From Mucilaginibacter gracilis (GTDB lineage: Bacteria; Bacteroidota; Bacteroidia; Sphingobacteriales; Sphingobacteriaceae): a DNA stretch of 64,000 nt. Below, piece by piece: positions 16,928-26,065 of the stretch; positions within the stretch are counted from its first letter, which is position 1; every line of letters starts with the position of its first letter. The DNA lies in the NCBI RefSeq assembly GCF_003633615.1, contig NZ_RBKU01000001.1:4774001-4838000 (forward strand), in the 5' to 3' direction. A program made the position numbers and the translations under genes. Under the pieces are notes generated by a model. It ran no database searches. It was not told the DNA's origin and was given only the letters and a program-made list of their open reading frames with translations.

Positions 16928-17416
16928 TTACATTTTCATGTGATCCATGCTTTTCATAGTCGTATCAGCTTTCAAATTGAATTTTTGAAGATATACGGCT
17001 GCTTCTTTTAGTAATGCTTTATACAGGCTGTCGAGTTGGGCTATCTTTGTTTTCTGACCATTAAAATAATCCACGGCCTGTTGATTAGACTTACCGTCCA
17101 CATCGGTCTTAAAATTGTGCATCCAGTCGTTCATGCGTTCATCCGCATCATCGAGCTTTTTGGTTAGCCGTTTTATTTCCTGATGCTCGGCGGCAGTATC
17201 CAATGAGGGTTGTTGCGCTTTCAGTTTGGCCAGACCCGACAGCGCGAGCGTATCAAGCATCATTTTGTCGTTCATCGCTTTTTCGCCATCCATCATGATC
17301 TGGTCATGCCGGTCAAGTACCTGTTTGCGGATTACCTTATAATCGCCTTCATTCTGGCAGGCAGCCATGCATAGTATAGTCGTGATGGTTAACAGTGTTG
17401 TTTTGATTTTTTTCAT
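16928..17416 (-). CDS. Helical lipoprotein of unknown function
   Basis: A 162-residue protein with a lipoprotein signal (ITTILCMAAC, Cys20). The mature part is almost entirely charged helix and probably coiled coil (HQEIKRLTKKLDDADERMNDWMHNF near residues 80-110). The C-terminus ends MKSMDHMKM, a Met/His-rich tail that could bind copper. Such proteins are common in Bacteroidota copper and oxidase operons, where they lack an assigned role. It lies between the outer-membrane protein and the SCO pair in the operon. Confidence 0.8.
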   Translation of the reverse strand: MKKIKTTLLTITTILCMAACQNEGDYKVIRKQVLDRHDQIMMDGEKAMNDKMMLDTLALSGLAKLKAQQPSLDTAAEHQEIKRLTKKLDDADERMNDWMHNFKTDVDGKSNQQAVDYFNGQKTKIAQLDSLYKALLKEAAVYLQKFNLKADTTMKSMDHMKM

Positions 17417-17453
17417 CTTTTTGATTTTTTAGGAGTACTGTTTAATAAAAAAC

Positions 17454-18374
17454 TTAAAAGGCTACCGCGAAATGCACCATCAGGCGGTTACCTGCTTTAA
17501 CGCGGTTATTGGCCAGTTGCTGGGAAGCAATGTCCTGGTAGTTGGCACCCGCTGAAAAGCGGCTGAAGTTTGCTTCCAGGCCGCCGACGAGCGATACCAC
17601 ATGGCCACCTGAAACATCTACAGCATACTTGTTACGCTCCACATCCTGTTGCGAGGTTTCGTAAAGCACCCCTGCATTAGGCGCTACCGTTACCTTGTTA
17701 AAAATCCGGATCTTGTAGTAGGCCAGCGCATTTGCCGTCAACTTGTTGCCGTAGCGATAATCATATTTGTTATTGGTATTGATCTTATAGTTGGCGTTCA
17801 CATTGATGCCAAAATCCATTAACCGTACATCATAAGCCGCGTTCAGCGTAAAATCGGTACTGGCCGTACCCAGCTGAAAGTTATTGGGCGATTCAGATAC
17901 GCGCAAGCGTTCACCGGGTTCGTATTTGCCGGTAGGCAATTTGATTCCGGCACCCACCCAAAGCGACTGTACCAGCAGTTTGTCGCTGATCACGGAGCGG
18001 TGGCTGAACAGGTTGTAATAACCCATCAACGCAACATCACCCAAACCGGTTTTGGAGCCGTTCCCCGTCTGTGCTACCCGGTCGTTGAAATTATAAGGTA
18101 AAAAAGCCAGCACCCGGAACTTTTTCCCGATATTCCAGCCGCCCCAAACCTCCATGCTCTGGTAAGTTTCGTCAGAAGTGATCGGCGTGCGTTCTCCGAA
18201 CGGGCCGAGGTGAGTCGTCAGCGTTTTATGCTGGTACCGTATGCCGATAAAACGTTTCTGGTACTCGGGCAGGATACCGAGGTAATAACTGCCTACGCCG
18301 CATCCGCAAATATCGCAAGCCAGCGCCGGGAAGGTGATGGCCGAAAAGAAAAGAAGGATAATGTATTTTTTCAT
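17454..18374 (-). CDS. Outer-membrane beta-barrel protein with DICGCG motif
   Basis: A 306-residue protein with a signal peptide cleaved near ALA (residue 19) and, immediately after it, a Cys-rich motif CDICGCG. The rest has alternating hydrophobic strands typical of a porin or transporter barrel of the meta-pathway phenol-degradation family type, ending in a Phe (LMVHFAVAF). The Cys cluster at the mature N-terminus faces the periplasm and may carry metal. It is 5 bp downstream of the di-haem peroxidase-like gene. A role in copper or metal passage across the outer membrane is an inference from its operon. Confidence 0.8.
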   Translation of the reverse strand: MKKYIILLFFSAITFPALACDICGCGVGSYYLGILPEYQKRFIGIRYQHKTLTTHLGPFGERTPITSDETYQSMEVWGGWNIGKKFRVLAFLPYNFNDRVAQTGNGSKTGLGDVALMGYYNLFSHRSVISDKLLVQSLWVGAGIKLPTGKYEPGERLRVSESPNNFQLGTASTDFTLNAAYDVRLMDFGINVNANYKINTNNKYDYRYGNKLTANALAYYKIRIFNKVTVAPNAGVLYETSQQDVERNKYAVDVSGGHVVSLVGGLEANFSRFSAGANYQDIASQQLANNRVKAGNRLMVHFAVAF

Positions 18375-18379
18375 CGTGT

Positions 18380-19429
18380 TTATTGTTCAGCCAGATCTTT
18401 GCGGGTAACAAAATCCGCATCATCCAGGGTTTTAAGAAAGGCAGTCAGCTTAACGCGGTCATCGGCGGTCAGGCTGATGCCGCGCTTGCCGTTCTGTTGT
18501 AATAAAGGGTCGAGGTTAGCCGTTTGCTGTACTTCGCCGTTATAATGATCAAATACGCCGTTAAGCGTCAGGAATCGGCCATCATGCATATAAGGCGCGG
18601 TATAAGTTAAGTTGCGCAAACTTGGTACTTTAAACTTATAACGATCCGTCTCCTGCAAGGTAGCGGTGTACAAACCCATGTCGTTGATAGGCGAAGGCGC
18701 CAATCCGTTATTACGGAATGAGCCATCCGTGAACAGGGGCTCTTTGTGGCAGTTACTACATTTAGCCTGAAACAGCGCGTATCCTGCCTGCTCATCTGCC
18801 GTAAAGCTTTGCCCGGCTTCCTTGCGCATTACTTTGTCGTATTTGGAATTAGCGCTGATACACATCACCATAAATTGTGAAAGTGCTTTCATGAAACGAG
18901 CTGTATTGATCTCCTCCGTACCGAAGGCGGCTTTGAACATCGTCGGGTACTTGGCTACCAGCCGGAGTTTAGCCATTACATTATCGAGGGTCTCATCCAT
19001 CTCCACATGCGTAGTGATGGGTGCTATAGGTTGCAAATCCAGATCATAAATACCGCCTCCCCACATAAAGGCACTGTTCCAGGCCAGGTTCATGATGGGC
19101 GGCGAGTTGCGCGTTCCCAAAAGGTCATCAATCCCGTGGCTCACATCATGCCCGTGTTGCGTAAAGCCCGAGGACTGGATATGGCAGGAACCACAGGAAA
19201 TGGTGTTATTGCGCGACAGCCGGGGCTCATAAAACAAGGAACGCCCCAAAAGGAAACCTGCTTCGGTTACTTTATTGTTCTCCAGTTTGTAGACAGGTTC
19301 GGAAAAGTTGGCCGGTTTTTGAAAACCCAGGAATGTACTCACCGCCTCCTTAATCTGATCTTCCTTTTTACAGGCATACATCAATAGGCAAAAGCCTCCT
19401 ATCACCACCCAAAATGCTCTTTTTTTCAT
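18380..19429 (-). CDS. Di-haem cytochrome-c peroxidase / MbnH-like lipoprotein
   Basis: A 349-residue lipoprotein (lipobox ending at Cys20) of the MauG/cytochrome-c-peroxidase family. Haem c motifs are C79-G-S-C82-H83 and C224-S-N-C227-H228, with family motifs PRLSRNNTISC, LLGTRNSPPIMN and YMHDGRFLTL. In methanobactin-type loci the MbnH member oxidises a Trp of its partner MbnP to kynurenine, creating a copper site; here an MbnP-like gene lies directly upstream (5-bp gap), so this is probably an MbnH-type enzyme rather than a true peroxidase. A second pair, 20280-21377 with 21383-22162, occurs in the same operon. Confidence 0.88.
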   Translation of the reverse strand: MKKRAFWVVIGGFCLLMYACKKEDQIKEAVSTFLGFQKPANFSEPVYKLENNKVTEAGFLLGRSLFYEPRLSRNNTISCGSCHIQSSGFTQHGHDVSHGIDDLLGTRNSPPIMNLAWNSAFMWGGGIYDLDLQPIAPITTHVEMDETLDNVMAKLRLVAKYPTMFKAAFGTEEINTARFMKALSQFMVMCISANSKYDKVMRKEAGQSFTADEQAGYALFQAKCSNCHKEPLFTDGSFRNNGLAPSPINDMGLYTATLQETDRYKFKVPSLRNLTYTAPYMHDGRFLTLNGVFDHYNGEVQQTANLDPLLQQNGKRGISLTADDRVKLTAFLKTLDDADFVTRKDLAEQ

Positions 19430-19434
19430 GGTGT

Positions 19435-20283
19435 TTAGTTTTCGGTATGATCATGACGGAACAATTCTGTCAGGTTGCCGGCAATATTAACGCTGTAATC
19501 GCTAAACATGACGTTGGGGTGCGCAGCAATACTGAAGCTGTTTTTACCGTTAAAAACTTTCATCAGATCGACAAACAGGTGCACATTGCTCTGGCGGTCC
19601 TTGCGGACTTTGGCGATGCCGCCCGTGGTCAGGTCGAGGGTGACCGTTTTGATATTATTGATCGTTGGGGCGGAATATCCCCCGAAGCCGCCGATATGGT
19701 ATTTAAATTGCTTTTTACCGGTTGGGTCGCCGTTAACGTCATCAGAAATTACATTGGAATTACCTTCCAGTTTAAAGAAGATATACCCGGCATTCCAGCC
19801 CCAGTACATTCCGTCGTCCATGCCAGCAGCAGGGTCTAATACTCCGGTGCGCTTGCTAACATCCATCGTGCTGCGCAGGCTGTCCACGCCTAAAGTGAAA
19901 GTTAATTTGGTGTAATCGCCTTCCGGCACTTTCACTTTGGCAAATCGGGTGGCGCGGTCAGCGCCTTTAATCAGAAAGTAACTGCTATCCTGTTTAACGG
20001 TATAGGTAGTACCATCGGCTTTACTTACCTTGATGTTGCTGATAAAATACTGAACGAGGGAAACGGTGAATTTTTCGCCCGCCGCATTGGTGTATGGGCT
20101 GGTTGTATTATTAAAGGCCAGCGTTTTTTCCCCGACAATGTTATCAAACTCCACCGAGAACGGAGCGAGATCATCTTCGTTGTAATTTGGTGCTACATCG
20201 GCCTTTTTAGAGCAGCCGGAAAGCAGCAGCAAGGCTAAGCTGCCTGCCGCTAAATATGGAGTTAGAAATTTAAATGTCTTCAT
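19435..20283 (-). CDS. MbnP-like copper-binding lipoprotein
   Basis: A 282-residue lipoprotein (LLLLSGC, Cys24) with a beta-sandwich domain of the MbnP family. Recognisable elements are VEFDNIVGEKTL near residue 45, YFISNIKV near 80, and the Trp motif MYWGWNAGYIFFKLEG at residues 159-174 with Trp161 and Trp163. Its start codon overlaps the stop of the upstream MbnH-like gene by 4 bp, and another MbnH-like gene follows 5 bp downstream. Known MbnP proteins bind Cu(I) at a site that includes a kynurenine formed from Trp by MbnH; which Trp is modified here is not known. Several His residues lie near the C-terminus (HLFVDLMK, AHPNVMF, HDHTEN). Confidence 0.85.
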   Translation of the reverse strand: MKTFKFLTPYLAAGSLALLLLSGCSKKADVAPNYNEDDLAPFSVEFDNIVGEKTLAFNNTTSPYTNAAGEKFTVSLVQYFISNIKVSKADGTTYTVKQDSSYFLIKGADRATRFAKVKVPEGDYTKLTFTLGVDSLRSTMDVSKRTGVLDPAAGMDDGMYWGWNAGYIFFKLEGNSNVISDDVNGDPTGKKQFKYHIGGFGGYSAPTINNIKTVTLDLTTGGIAKVRKDRQSNVHLFVDLMKVFNGKNSFSIAAHPNVMFSDYSVNIAGNLTELFRHDHTEN

Positions 20284-21377
20284 AAATTGGGTTTACTAAG
20301 TTTCGGGTTTTGGACAAAGTCTGTGTCCGTCAGTGTCGCCAGGAATGCTTTAATGGCTTTCATTTCCTGATCAGTCATGGGGATGCCTGCCTGGCCGCCG
20401 TTTTGATAAAGCAGCGGATCGGTGGTGGCTGAAATCCTGATATCGTTATGATAATGCGCCAGCACCTCATCGATAGTTTTAAAGCGGCCATCGTGCATAT
20501 AAGGCGCGGTCAGCAGGATATTACGTAGCGTAGGCGTTTTAAATTTGCCCAGATCTGCCTGGTTATTGGTTATACGGAAGCGCCCCATATAGATCCGCTC
20601 CAGCGCATCATTGCTGAAATCGTTGTCGATCCCATTGTTATGATAGCCGTTATCGGTGAAAAATTCACCCGCGTGGCAGCTCCTACATTTACTGTTGACC
20701 AGTGCCAGCCCCTGTTGTTCCTGATCTGATAATTGCACACCGTTTTCTTTGCGTATAAACCGGTCATACCTGCTATTGCCGGAAATGAGCGTACGTTCAA
20801 ATTGCGCCAGGGCTTTGACGATGGACGCCGACTTCACCTCGCCATTAAATACCGTTTTAAATTGCTGCACATATTCGGGCACCTGCTTCAATTCCGCTTC
20901 CAGCTCGCTCAGGTTCTGGTGCATTTCATCGGCGCTGGTCAGGGGGCCGAAGGCCTGCGATTCCAGGTTGGTTGAACCACCGTCCCAAAACAGGCCGTTA
21001 TTAGCCCAGGCCAGGTTAATGAGTGCCGGTGCATGGCGCGGCAGGGTATTCCCTGACTCGCCGATATTGTTGAGCGCTACACCATCGCTAAAAGCGATAT
21101 CCTGCCGGTGGCACGATGCACAGGAAAGCCTGTTGAGGCCCGAAAGACGGGTATCATAAAATAACATTCTGCCCAGGGCGATGCCTTCTTGCGTTAACGG
21201 GTTATCCGGGTCACTCTTCACCGCCGGGAAATTAGCAGGAACGGAGAGTTCAGCCGGATGCAGCACAACTACCGGAACGGTACCGGCAGCCCCGTCTTTT
21301 TTACAAGACGAGGATGCCAGCCATCCGGTTAAAAAAAGCATAGCGGCAAAACGCGGATATGCGTTTAAGCCTGCCAT
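20280..21377 (-). CDS. Di-haem cytochrome-c peroxidase / MbnH-like protein
   Basis: A 365-residue exported protein, probably a lipoprotein (ASSSC, Cys25). The two haem c motifs are C86-A-S-C89-H90 and C231-R-S-C234-H235. Other family features are YDTRLSGLNRLSC, APALINLAW and YMHDGRFKTI. It lies 5 bp downstream of the 21383-22162 MbnP-like gene and overlaps the start of the 19435-20283 MbnP-like gene by 4 bp, so it is translationally linked to the latter. It is a paralogue of the 18380-19429 product. The role inferred is oxidative maturation of its partner. Confidence 0.88.
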   Translation of the reverse strand: MAGLNAYPRFAAMLFLTGWLASSSCKKDGAAGTVPVVVLHPAELSVPANFPAVKSDPDNPLTQEGIALGRMLFYDTRLSGLNRLSCASCHRQDIAFSDGVALNNIGESGNTLPRHAPALINLAWANNGLFWDGGSTNLESQAFGPLTSADEMHQNLSELEAELKQVPEYVQQFKTVFNGEVKSASIVKALAQFERTLISGNSRYDRFIRKENGVQLSDQEQQGLALVNSKCRSCHAGEFFTDNGYHNNGIDNDFSNDALERIYMGRFRITNNQADLGKFKTPTLRNILLTAPYMHDGRFKTIDEVLAHYHNDIRISATTDPLLYQNGGQAGIPMTDQEMKAIKAFLATLTDTDFVQNPKLSKPNL

Positions 21378-21382
21378 AGGTA

Positions 21383-22162
21383 TTAGTTAACAGACTTTAC
21401 TGTAAATACTTTAGTGCCATAGTTGGTTGCGACAGCAGCCATTGCTGTTGCCTGAGATGCGCCAACTGTCGGCGTGGCTATTACATCTACACCGTCGGTT
21501 ACTTTGGTTACATCCGCGTTTAACAAAATGGTTGACGATTTGGTTGAACCGATATGCAAGGTAGACGGTAAAGCCAACGTAACCGTTTTGTAATTGGCAT
21601 CCAGACCGGTTTCAACAACCATTGTTTTTGAAGTTGCGCCGTCAGTTACTTTACCCTTCAGGGAAGAGAAAATATAAGTAGTGGCCCACATCCAGGAAAC
21701 ATTGGTCATACCGTTCAGTTGGGACAGTTCACCCGCCTGAAGGCTCAGGTTGCTGTTGTATTTGGTGTCAACACCCACTGAAAATTTAATAGATTTGTAA
21801 TCACCCGCCGGAATATCAGTCAGTTTCACGTCTTCGCGTTTGTTAGCCGGATAAGTATAGGCGCTATTGGTTTCGGCGGCATTGTTCTCTTCTAACAAAT
21901 AGTAAGAATTAGGTACGGCATATTCTTCGCCGCTAGCTTTAACCAATACCACATTGCTTACCCAGTACCTTAACTGGGTAAAGTTCCAGGTCTTGCCGTT
22001 TGCAGTAAAATCTTTATTTAACGCAAAATCGGAGGTGCCGACTACAGCATCAAAAGTGATGGTCGCTTTACCCGCCGTTTCCACGGGTTGAACATCGTTG
22101 TTTTTGGTACAAGCAGCGAACAGTATAGCAGATAAGGATAGTATCGATAGAATTTTTTTCAT
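21383..22162 (-). CDS. MbnP-like lipoprotein, first of the operon
   Basis: A 259-residue lipoprotein. The ATG at 22162 is preferred because it starts the lipoprotein signal MKKILSILSLSAILFAAC (Cys18); a frame extending to 22252 adds 30 polar residues before it. The domain matches the neighbouring MbnP-like protein (ITFDAVVGTSDFALNK, YWVSNVVLVK, and the Trp motif WMWATTYIFSSLKG with Trp157 and Trp159). It differs in lacking the His-rich C-terminus, so it may be the less metal-avid paralogue. It opens the operon that runs to about 15174; the 190 bp upstream to the next small gene probably hold the promoter. Confidence 0.82.
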   Translation of the reverse strand: MKKILSILSLSAILFAACTKNNDVQPVETAGKATITFDAVVGTSDFALNKDFTANGKTWNFTQLRYWVSNVVLVKASGEEYAVPNSYYLLEENNAAETNSAYTYPANKREDVKLTDIPAGDYKSIKFSVGVDTKYNSNLSLQAGELSQLNGMTNVSWMWATTYIFSSLKGKVTDGATSKTMVVETGLDANYKTVTLALPSTLHIGSTKSSTILLNADVTKVTDGVDVIATPTVGASQATAMAAVATNYGTKVFTVKSVN

Positions 22163-22353
22163 TTTTATAAGTGTTGAGGAAGCATGGCACGGCCTGCTCC
22201 ATAAATTAATAAGTAAGCTGGGTGGCATGCACAGGGGCTTGCCACTCATCATTGTTAATGAATAGTATTAGAAATAAAAATGCAGGGTAAATGATAACGC
22301 AGGCGAAATGCCTCTGTTAATCAACAAAGTACTTGAATAGCCTGCTCATCAGA

Positions 22354-22722
22354 CTACACGCGCGGCGGCTGGAAAATAGAGGAGGCACGGCCCATGATAC
22401 CTGGGATTGTGCTTGGGGGATATTCAACTTTTACAGTTGGTTCTATAAAAACAATGGTTATTGGATTGGTGGGTAAAGCTTCCTGGTAGCGGCTTTTCTG
22501 CTCTTCGCGCTCCTGCTTTTTTTCTTTTTCTTCTGTTTGCCTCAATTTATTCATGAGGTAACAATGCCCGTTACAATGCAGCCAGGGCTTACTTTTATTG
22601 ATACAAAGATTGTCGGCGATGTACTTCTGGTTAACCTCAAAACCCGCATAAACGAAGAAACGTGAGCAGTTGGAACTGATCAGCGCAACGAGCAGGAATA
22701 AGGCTATTAACCGGTTGGGCAT
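22354..22722 (-). CDS. Small membrane protein with NLC-CNGHC motif (paralogue 4)
   Basis: A 122-residue member of the four-copy family. The ATG at 22722 (MPNRLIALFLL) gives the N-terminal membrane helix directly, whereas a start at 22899 would prepend 59 residues without family counterpart. It contains YAGFEVNQKYI, NLC, LHCNGHCYLMNK, a long Glu/Lys/Arg linker and the terminal IFQPPRV. It stands at the head of the MbnP/MbnH operon, repeating the pattern of being placed upstream of an envelope metal unit. Confidence 0.75.
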   Translation of the reverse strand: MPNRLIALFLLVALISSNCSRFFVYAGFEVNQKYIADNLCINKSKPWLHCNGHCYLMNKLRQTEEKEKKQEREEQKSRYQEALPTNPITIVFIEPTVKVEYPPSTIPGIMGRASSIFQPPRV

Positions 22723-22917
22723 ATCTGGCGCAAAGGTAGCAGATTCTAAAGCATGGCGCAAGTTGAAAATGCAGTATAAAAAGTTAAGCATTTTACTGAA
22801 TAACAGATGGCAACTGCTCATTATAAAGTGGCACATCATAAAAATGTGTAGTCTGAGCCTTGATATACCACTAAAATTGCCGGTTAAAAACCGCTCCATT
22901 ATACAGGCATTTATAGA

Positions 22918-24840
22918 TTATAAAAATGTAGTTATTACTTTTTCAACTATCTTTTTGATGTCCTCCTTAATCCGCTGATAATTCATTTGTATTTCTGATT
23001 GGGATATGTCCCTTACGTCGGGCATGAGTTTATAATTTTCTTCTTCCTCCCGGATCGCGTCATGGTCGTTCTGTATTTGGCAGTGAAATGTTTTCAGATC
23101 GATCTTATTGCCAGGATCGTCGGCGACCATACCTACAAACTCTCCCGAAGACAAACCTGCTATTTTGGATGCGGGTATCGCACAATCTAATTGCGTAGAA
23201 CGGCTAACGGAAGTATCACTGCTATTAATGGATACACTTTCCTTTTGCTGATTGATCTTACCAAAGCGTTCGGAGAGTTGTTTGGCTGTATCTCCGGTTA
23301 CCTGGCCACAAACGATGTTACCGACAATATTCATAATAACTTCTGCCTGTTCCCGGCCGTAATCTTTTTTGAGCTGGCTGTAATCCTGAACGGCTAAAGT
23401 TACTGCGACTTTATTTGACCGCGCGGTAGCAATCAGGTTATCAATGCCGTTAAAATAAATGGTTGGGAACTCATCGAATATCAGGCTGCATTGCTGCTGA
23501 TGCTTACGGTTCACTAGTTTATTAATCCGGTTTACATAGAGAGACAGCACCGCACCATAGACCTGTGATTTCTGAGGATTATTCGCCAGGCAAACTACTT
23601 TAGGCTCATCCGGATTATTAATATCCAACGAAAAGTCATTGCCGCTCAATACATAATAAAGCTGCGGCGAAGACAACCGGGCCAGACTGATCTTGGCACT
23701 GGCGATCTGTCCTTCTAACTGCTCATAGGCTTCATTTTTCCAGGCAGATATAAAAGGATTGATCAGTACTTCAATTTCCGGTTCGCTGCCCAGCACTGCG
23801 AACAAATCCTTATAGTCTACTAATGACAACTCAATCACATGCGGCAGTGTGCAATATTTGCCTCCCGCGTACTTTTTAAGGAACCAGATCAATGCAGTAA
23901 CAAAATTAATAGGTGATTCGACGAAGAAGTCCCCCTGTTTTTTGATCCACTCGCGGTTTAACCCCAGCATGATGGTGCGGGCTGATTCCATAGCATCGGT
24001 AATATCCAGCATGGTTTCCGGCTCCAGCGGATTACTGCGGTGCATAATATTTTCGAAATTGATGACAAAAAATGACCTGCCGCCATGTTCAAGTAATGCG
24101 TTGTAGGCAATCCTGGAAAGGTCATCGTATTTAAAATCATAAATGAGCATACTGAAGCCCTTGGCGATATGCTGTGTAATGATGTGGCGAATGACAAAAT
24201 AGGATTTACCGGCACCGGGGCTGCCACCGACGAGCGTGCCACGAAACGGATTGATGATATTGATCCAGCTATTCCGCTCTTTGCCTTTCAATTGGTATTT
24301 GGCAGGCAGATTGATAGAGTATTCATTTTCAAGCAGCCGTTCTTCCTGAGGAAAGGTTTCATTTTCTTTGTTGAAAATATCGCTGCCCAGTTTGAGTTTC
24401 AGCATTCTGAACAGCAGACTGCCACCTGTCATGAATAATAGGTAGCCAAATGCGGTAGTTGCTATGTAGACCGCTGTTTTTGCTTCAACGGTAAATGGCA
24501 ATGCTAAAAATAAACCGCTAATAAAATACAAGAACAATCCTGTCAGACAGTACGTGAAAATAGTCTTCGGCCTGATCTTCTCATCCCGCTTACCTTTACT
24601 GCCGACCAGCGAAACCACCAGTAAAACCAAGGCACTCAACTTCGCAACCAGCACGGTTTTGAAGATCGCCATTTTAGAAAGCGGGAATAAGATATGATCA
24701 ACGACTTTATGCGTCAGATTCATTTCCCGGAATCCCGGGTAACAGCATAGATAGAAATGAATGATCAGTGTAGCGATACTCAGCAGCCTGGTAAAATCGA
24801 TGATCTTACGCAAAGCCTGTTCGTTTTCTCCCGTTTGCAT
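22918..24840 (-). CDS. mobC: MobC/TraG-type coupling protein
   Basis: A 640-residue type IV coupling ATPase. Residues 15-145 hold the membrane anchor with an HFYLCCY segment like the YWFCY N-terminal domain of Bacteroidota MobC/TraG proteins, with about four membrane helices. The Walker A motif is GGSPGAGKS at residues 205-213 and the Walker B region is SLIFDEFPTIYFNG near 455. It would dock the relaxosome to a conjugation channel supplied by another element. It is 4 bp downstream of the relaxase gene. No channel (VirB-type) genes are visible, so the element is mobilisable rather than self-transmissible, as far as this window shows. Confidence 0.9.
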   Translation of the reverse strand: MQTGENEQALRKIIDFTRLLSIATLIIHFYLCCYPGFREMNLTHKVVDHILFPLSKMAIFKTVLVAKLSALVLLVVSLVGSKGKRDEKIRPKTIFTYCLTGLFLYFISGLFLALPFTVEAKTAVYIATTAFGYLLFMTGGSLLFRMLKLKLGSDIFNKENETFPQEERLLENEYSINLPAKYQLKGKERNSWINIINPFRGTLVGGSPGAGKSYFVIRHIITQHIAKGFSMLIYDFKYDDLSRIAYNALLEHGGRSFFVINFENIMHRSNPLEPETMLDITDAMESARTIMLGLNREWIKKQGDFFVESPINFVTALIWFLKKYAGGKYCTLPHVIELSLVDYKDLFAVLGSEPEIEVLINPFISAWKNEAYEQLEGQIASAKISLARLSSPQLYYVLSGNDFSLDINNPDEPKVVCLANNPQKSQVYGAVLSLYVNRINKLVNRKHQQQCSLIFDEFPTIYFNGIDNLIATARSNKVAVTLAVQDYSQLKKDYGREQAEVIMNIVGNIVCGQVTGDTAKQLSERFGKINQQKESVSINSSDTSVSRSTQLDCAIPASKIAGLSSGEFVGMVADDPGNKIDLKTFHCQIQNDHDAIREEEENYKLMPDVRDISQSEIQMNYQRIKEDIKKIVEKVITTFL

Positions 24841-24844
24841 ACTA

Positions 24845-26065
24845 TTAAAGTTTAAGTCCTTTACGTTTTTTGCGTTTGAATTTATTCAGGGCGGCCAGGT
24901 CTTCACGCTCTGCCGCAAATAAGACATCCATCAATTCATTTCCGCCAGTAGCGGTTTGTCGCAATACGTTGCCCGCAATTTCATCATCGCTTTGCCGTTG
25001 CCTGTTGATTTTACCGGGTAGATCGGGCAGTAACTGAGCACTAAGCTGATTGGCGCTATAAGCCTTGCCCAGGTCACTGCCGTTAAATACTACCTTGTTT
25101 TTTTGATCGATGAAAGTCACACCGTAAATGCGCCCTTCATCATTCTGGCGAAGGATTACCTGAATATCTTTTTTCAGCAATTCCCCTTGAAAGGTGTTTT
25201 TGGTTTGCGGCTTTGCCAGTACCAGGTCCAATATTTTGATAAGTCCTTCTTTAAAGGGCTTGCGTAATTGTGTATTAAGCCTGAATTTTTCTTCCAGGCT
25301 TTTTAATGTCGGTTTACCATAGATGGTACTGGCCTTGATCGGCACCCCAATTTTGTTACCCTGCTGATCAAGTACCCAGTAAATCAATCCTTCACGGGCA
25401 TACATGCGGGAATCTTTAGCTCCACGGTCAGCCTGGATATGGTATTGTTGTAAAACCGCGTTGAGTTCCGGAACACTGGTGAATTTGTAGCTCCTCAGCG
25501 TAAAACTCAGGATATTGGTGATGGTGCGCTTGGTTTCGGCTTTGCCATACGATGCTACGGCTATGGCCGCTTTAAGATCGGGCTTTTGTTGCGTTTGTTC
25601 TTCGGCTTTAGTCAGGCCATATTTAATTTCGATAACCTTACGTATTTTTTCCGATTCGTTTTGGCCGAGGTAATGCAGATTGATGCGCTCACCGTTACGT
25701 TTGATATTGGTGGTCACGATATGGATATGCGGATGCCCGGCATCTTCGTGCCGGTAAACTAAATACGGCTGCGTTGCAAAACCAATACCACGGAGGTAAT
25801 CTCCCGCAATCCCGCGTAAAGTTTCATCTGCCAGGTATTCCCCGTTTGGGAAATTCAGGGAGATATGAACCGCGTTTGTTTTTGAGCGCTGGTTCATCGC
25901 CGCCAGGTCTGTGAGCCGGAAAAGTTTGTCATAGAATGACAGGCACTCCGCGTCTTTGGGGTAGCCGACCGCCGCTATCAATACCGCTTTATCCTGTTTC
26001 ACTTTGTTCTCGTTGTAATTGAGCGCGCCGATCAGGCTTTTGCCGCTCTTAATTTTTGCGACCAT
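24845..26065 (-). CDS. mobB: MOBP-type relaxase (MobB)
   Basis: A 406-residue relaxase/mobilisation nuclease. Motif I contains a Tyr at residue 17 (GALNYNENKV), the likely nicking residue, and motif III is the three-His metal site HPHIHIV with His111, His113 and His115. The remainder (residues 180-390) is a helical accessory region. Bacteroidota elements name this gene mobB. It overlaps the accessory gene mobA by 34 bp and precedes mobC by 4 bp, so the three are cotranscribed. The enzyme would nick the candidate oriT at 26513-26545. Confidence 0.92.
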   Translation of the reverse strand: MVAKIKSGKSLIGALNYNENKVKQDKAVLIAAVGYPKDAECLSFYDKLFRLTDLAAMNQRSKTNAVHISLNFPNGEYLADETLRGIAGDYLRGIGFATQPYLVYRHEDAGHPHIHIVTTNIKRNGERINLHYLGQNESEKIRKVIEIKYGLTKAEEQTQQKPDLKAAIAVASYGKAETKRTITNILSFTLRSYKFTSVPELNAVLQQYHIQADRGAKDSRMYAREGLIYWVLDQQGNKIGVPIKASTIYGKPTLKSLEEKFRLNTQLRKPFKEGLIKILDLVLAKPQTKNTFQGELLKKDIQVILRQNDEGRIYGVTFIDQKNKVVFNGSDLGKAYSANQLSAQLLPDLPGKINRQRQSDDEIAGNVLRQTATGGNELMDVLFAAEREDLAALNKFKRKKRKGLKL

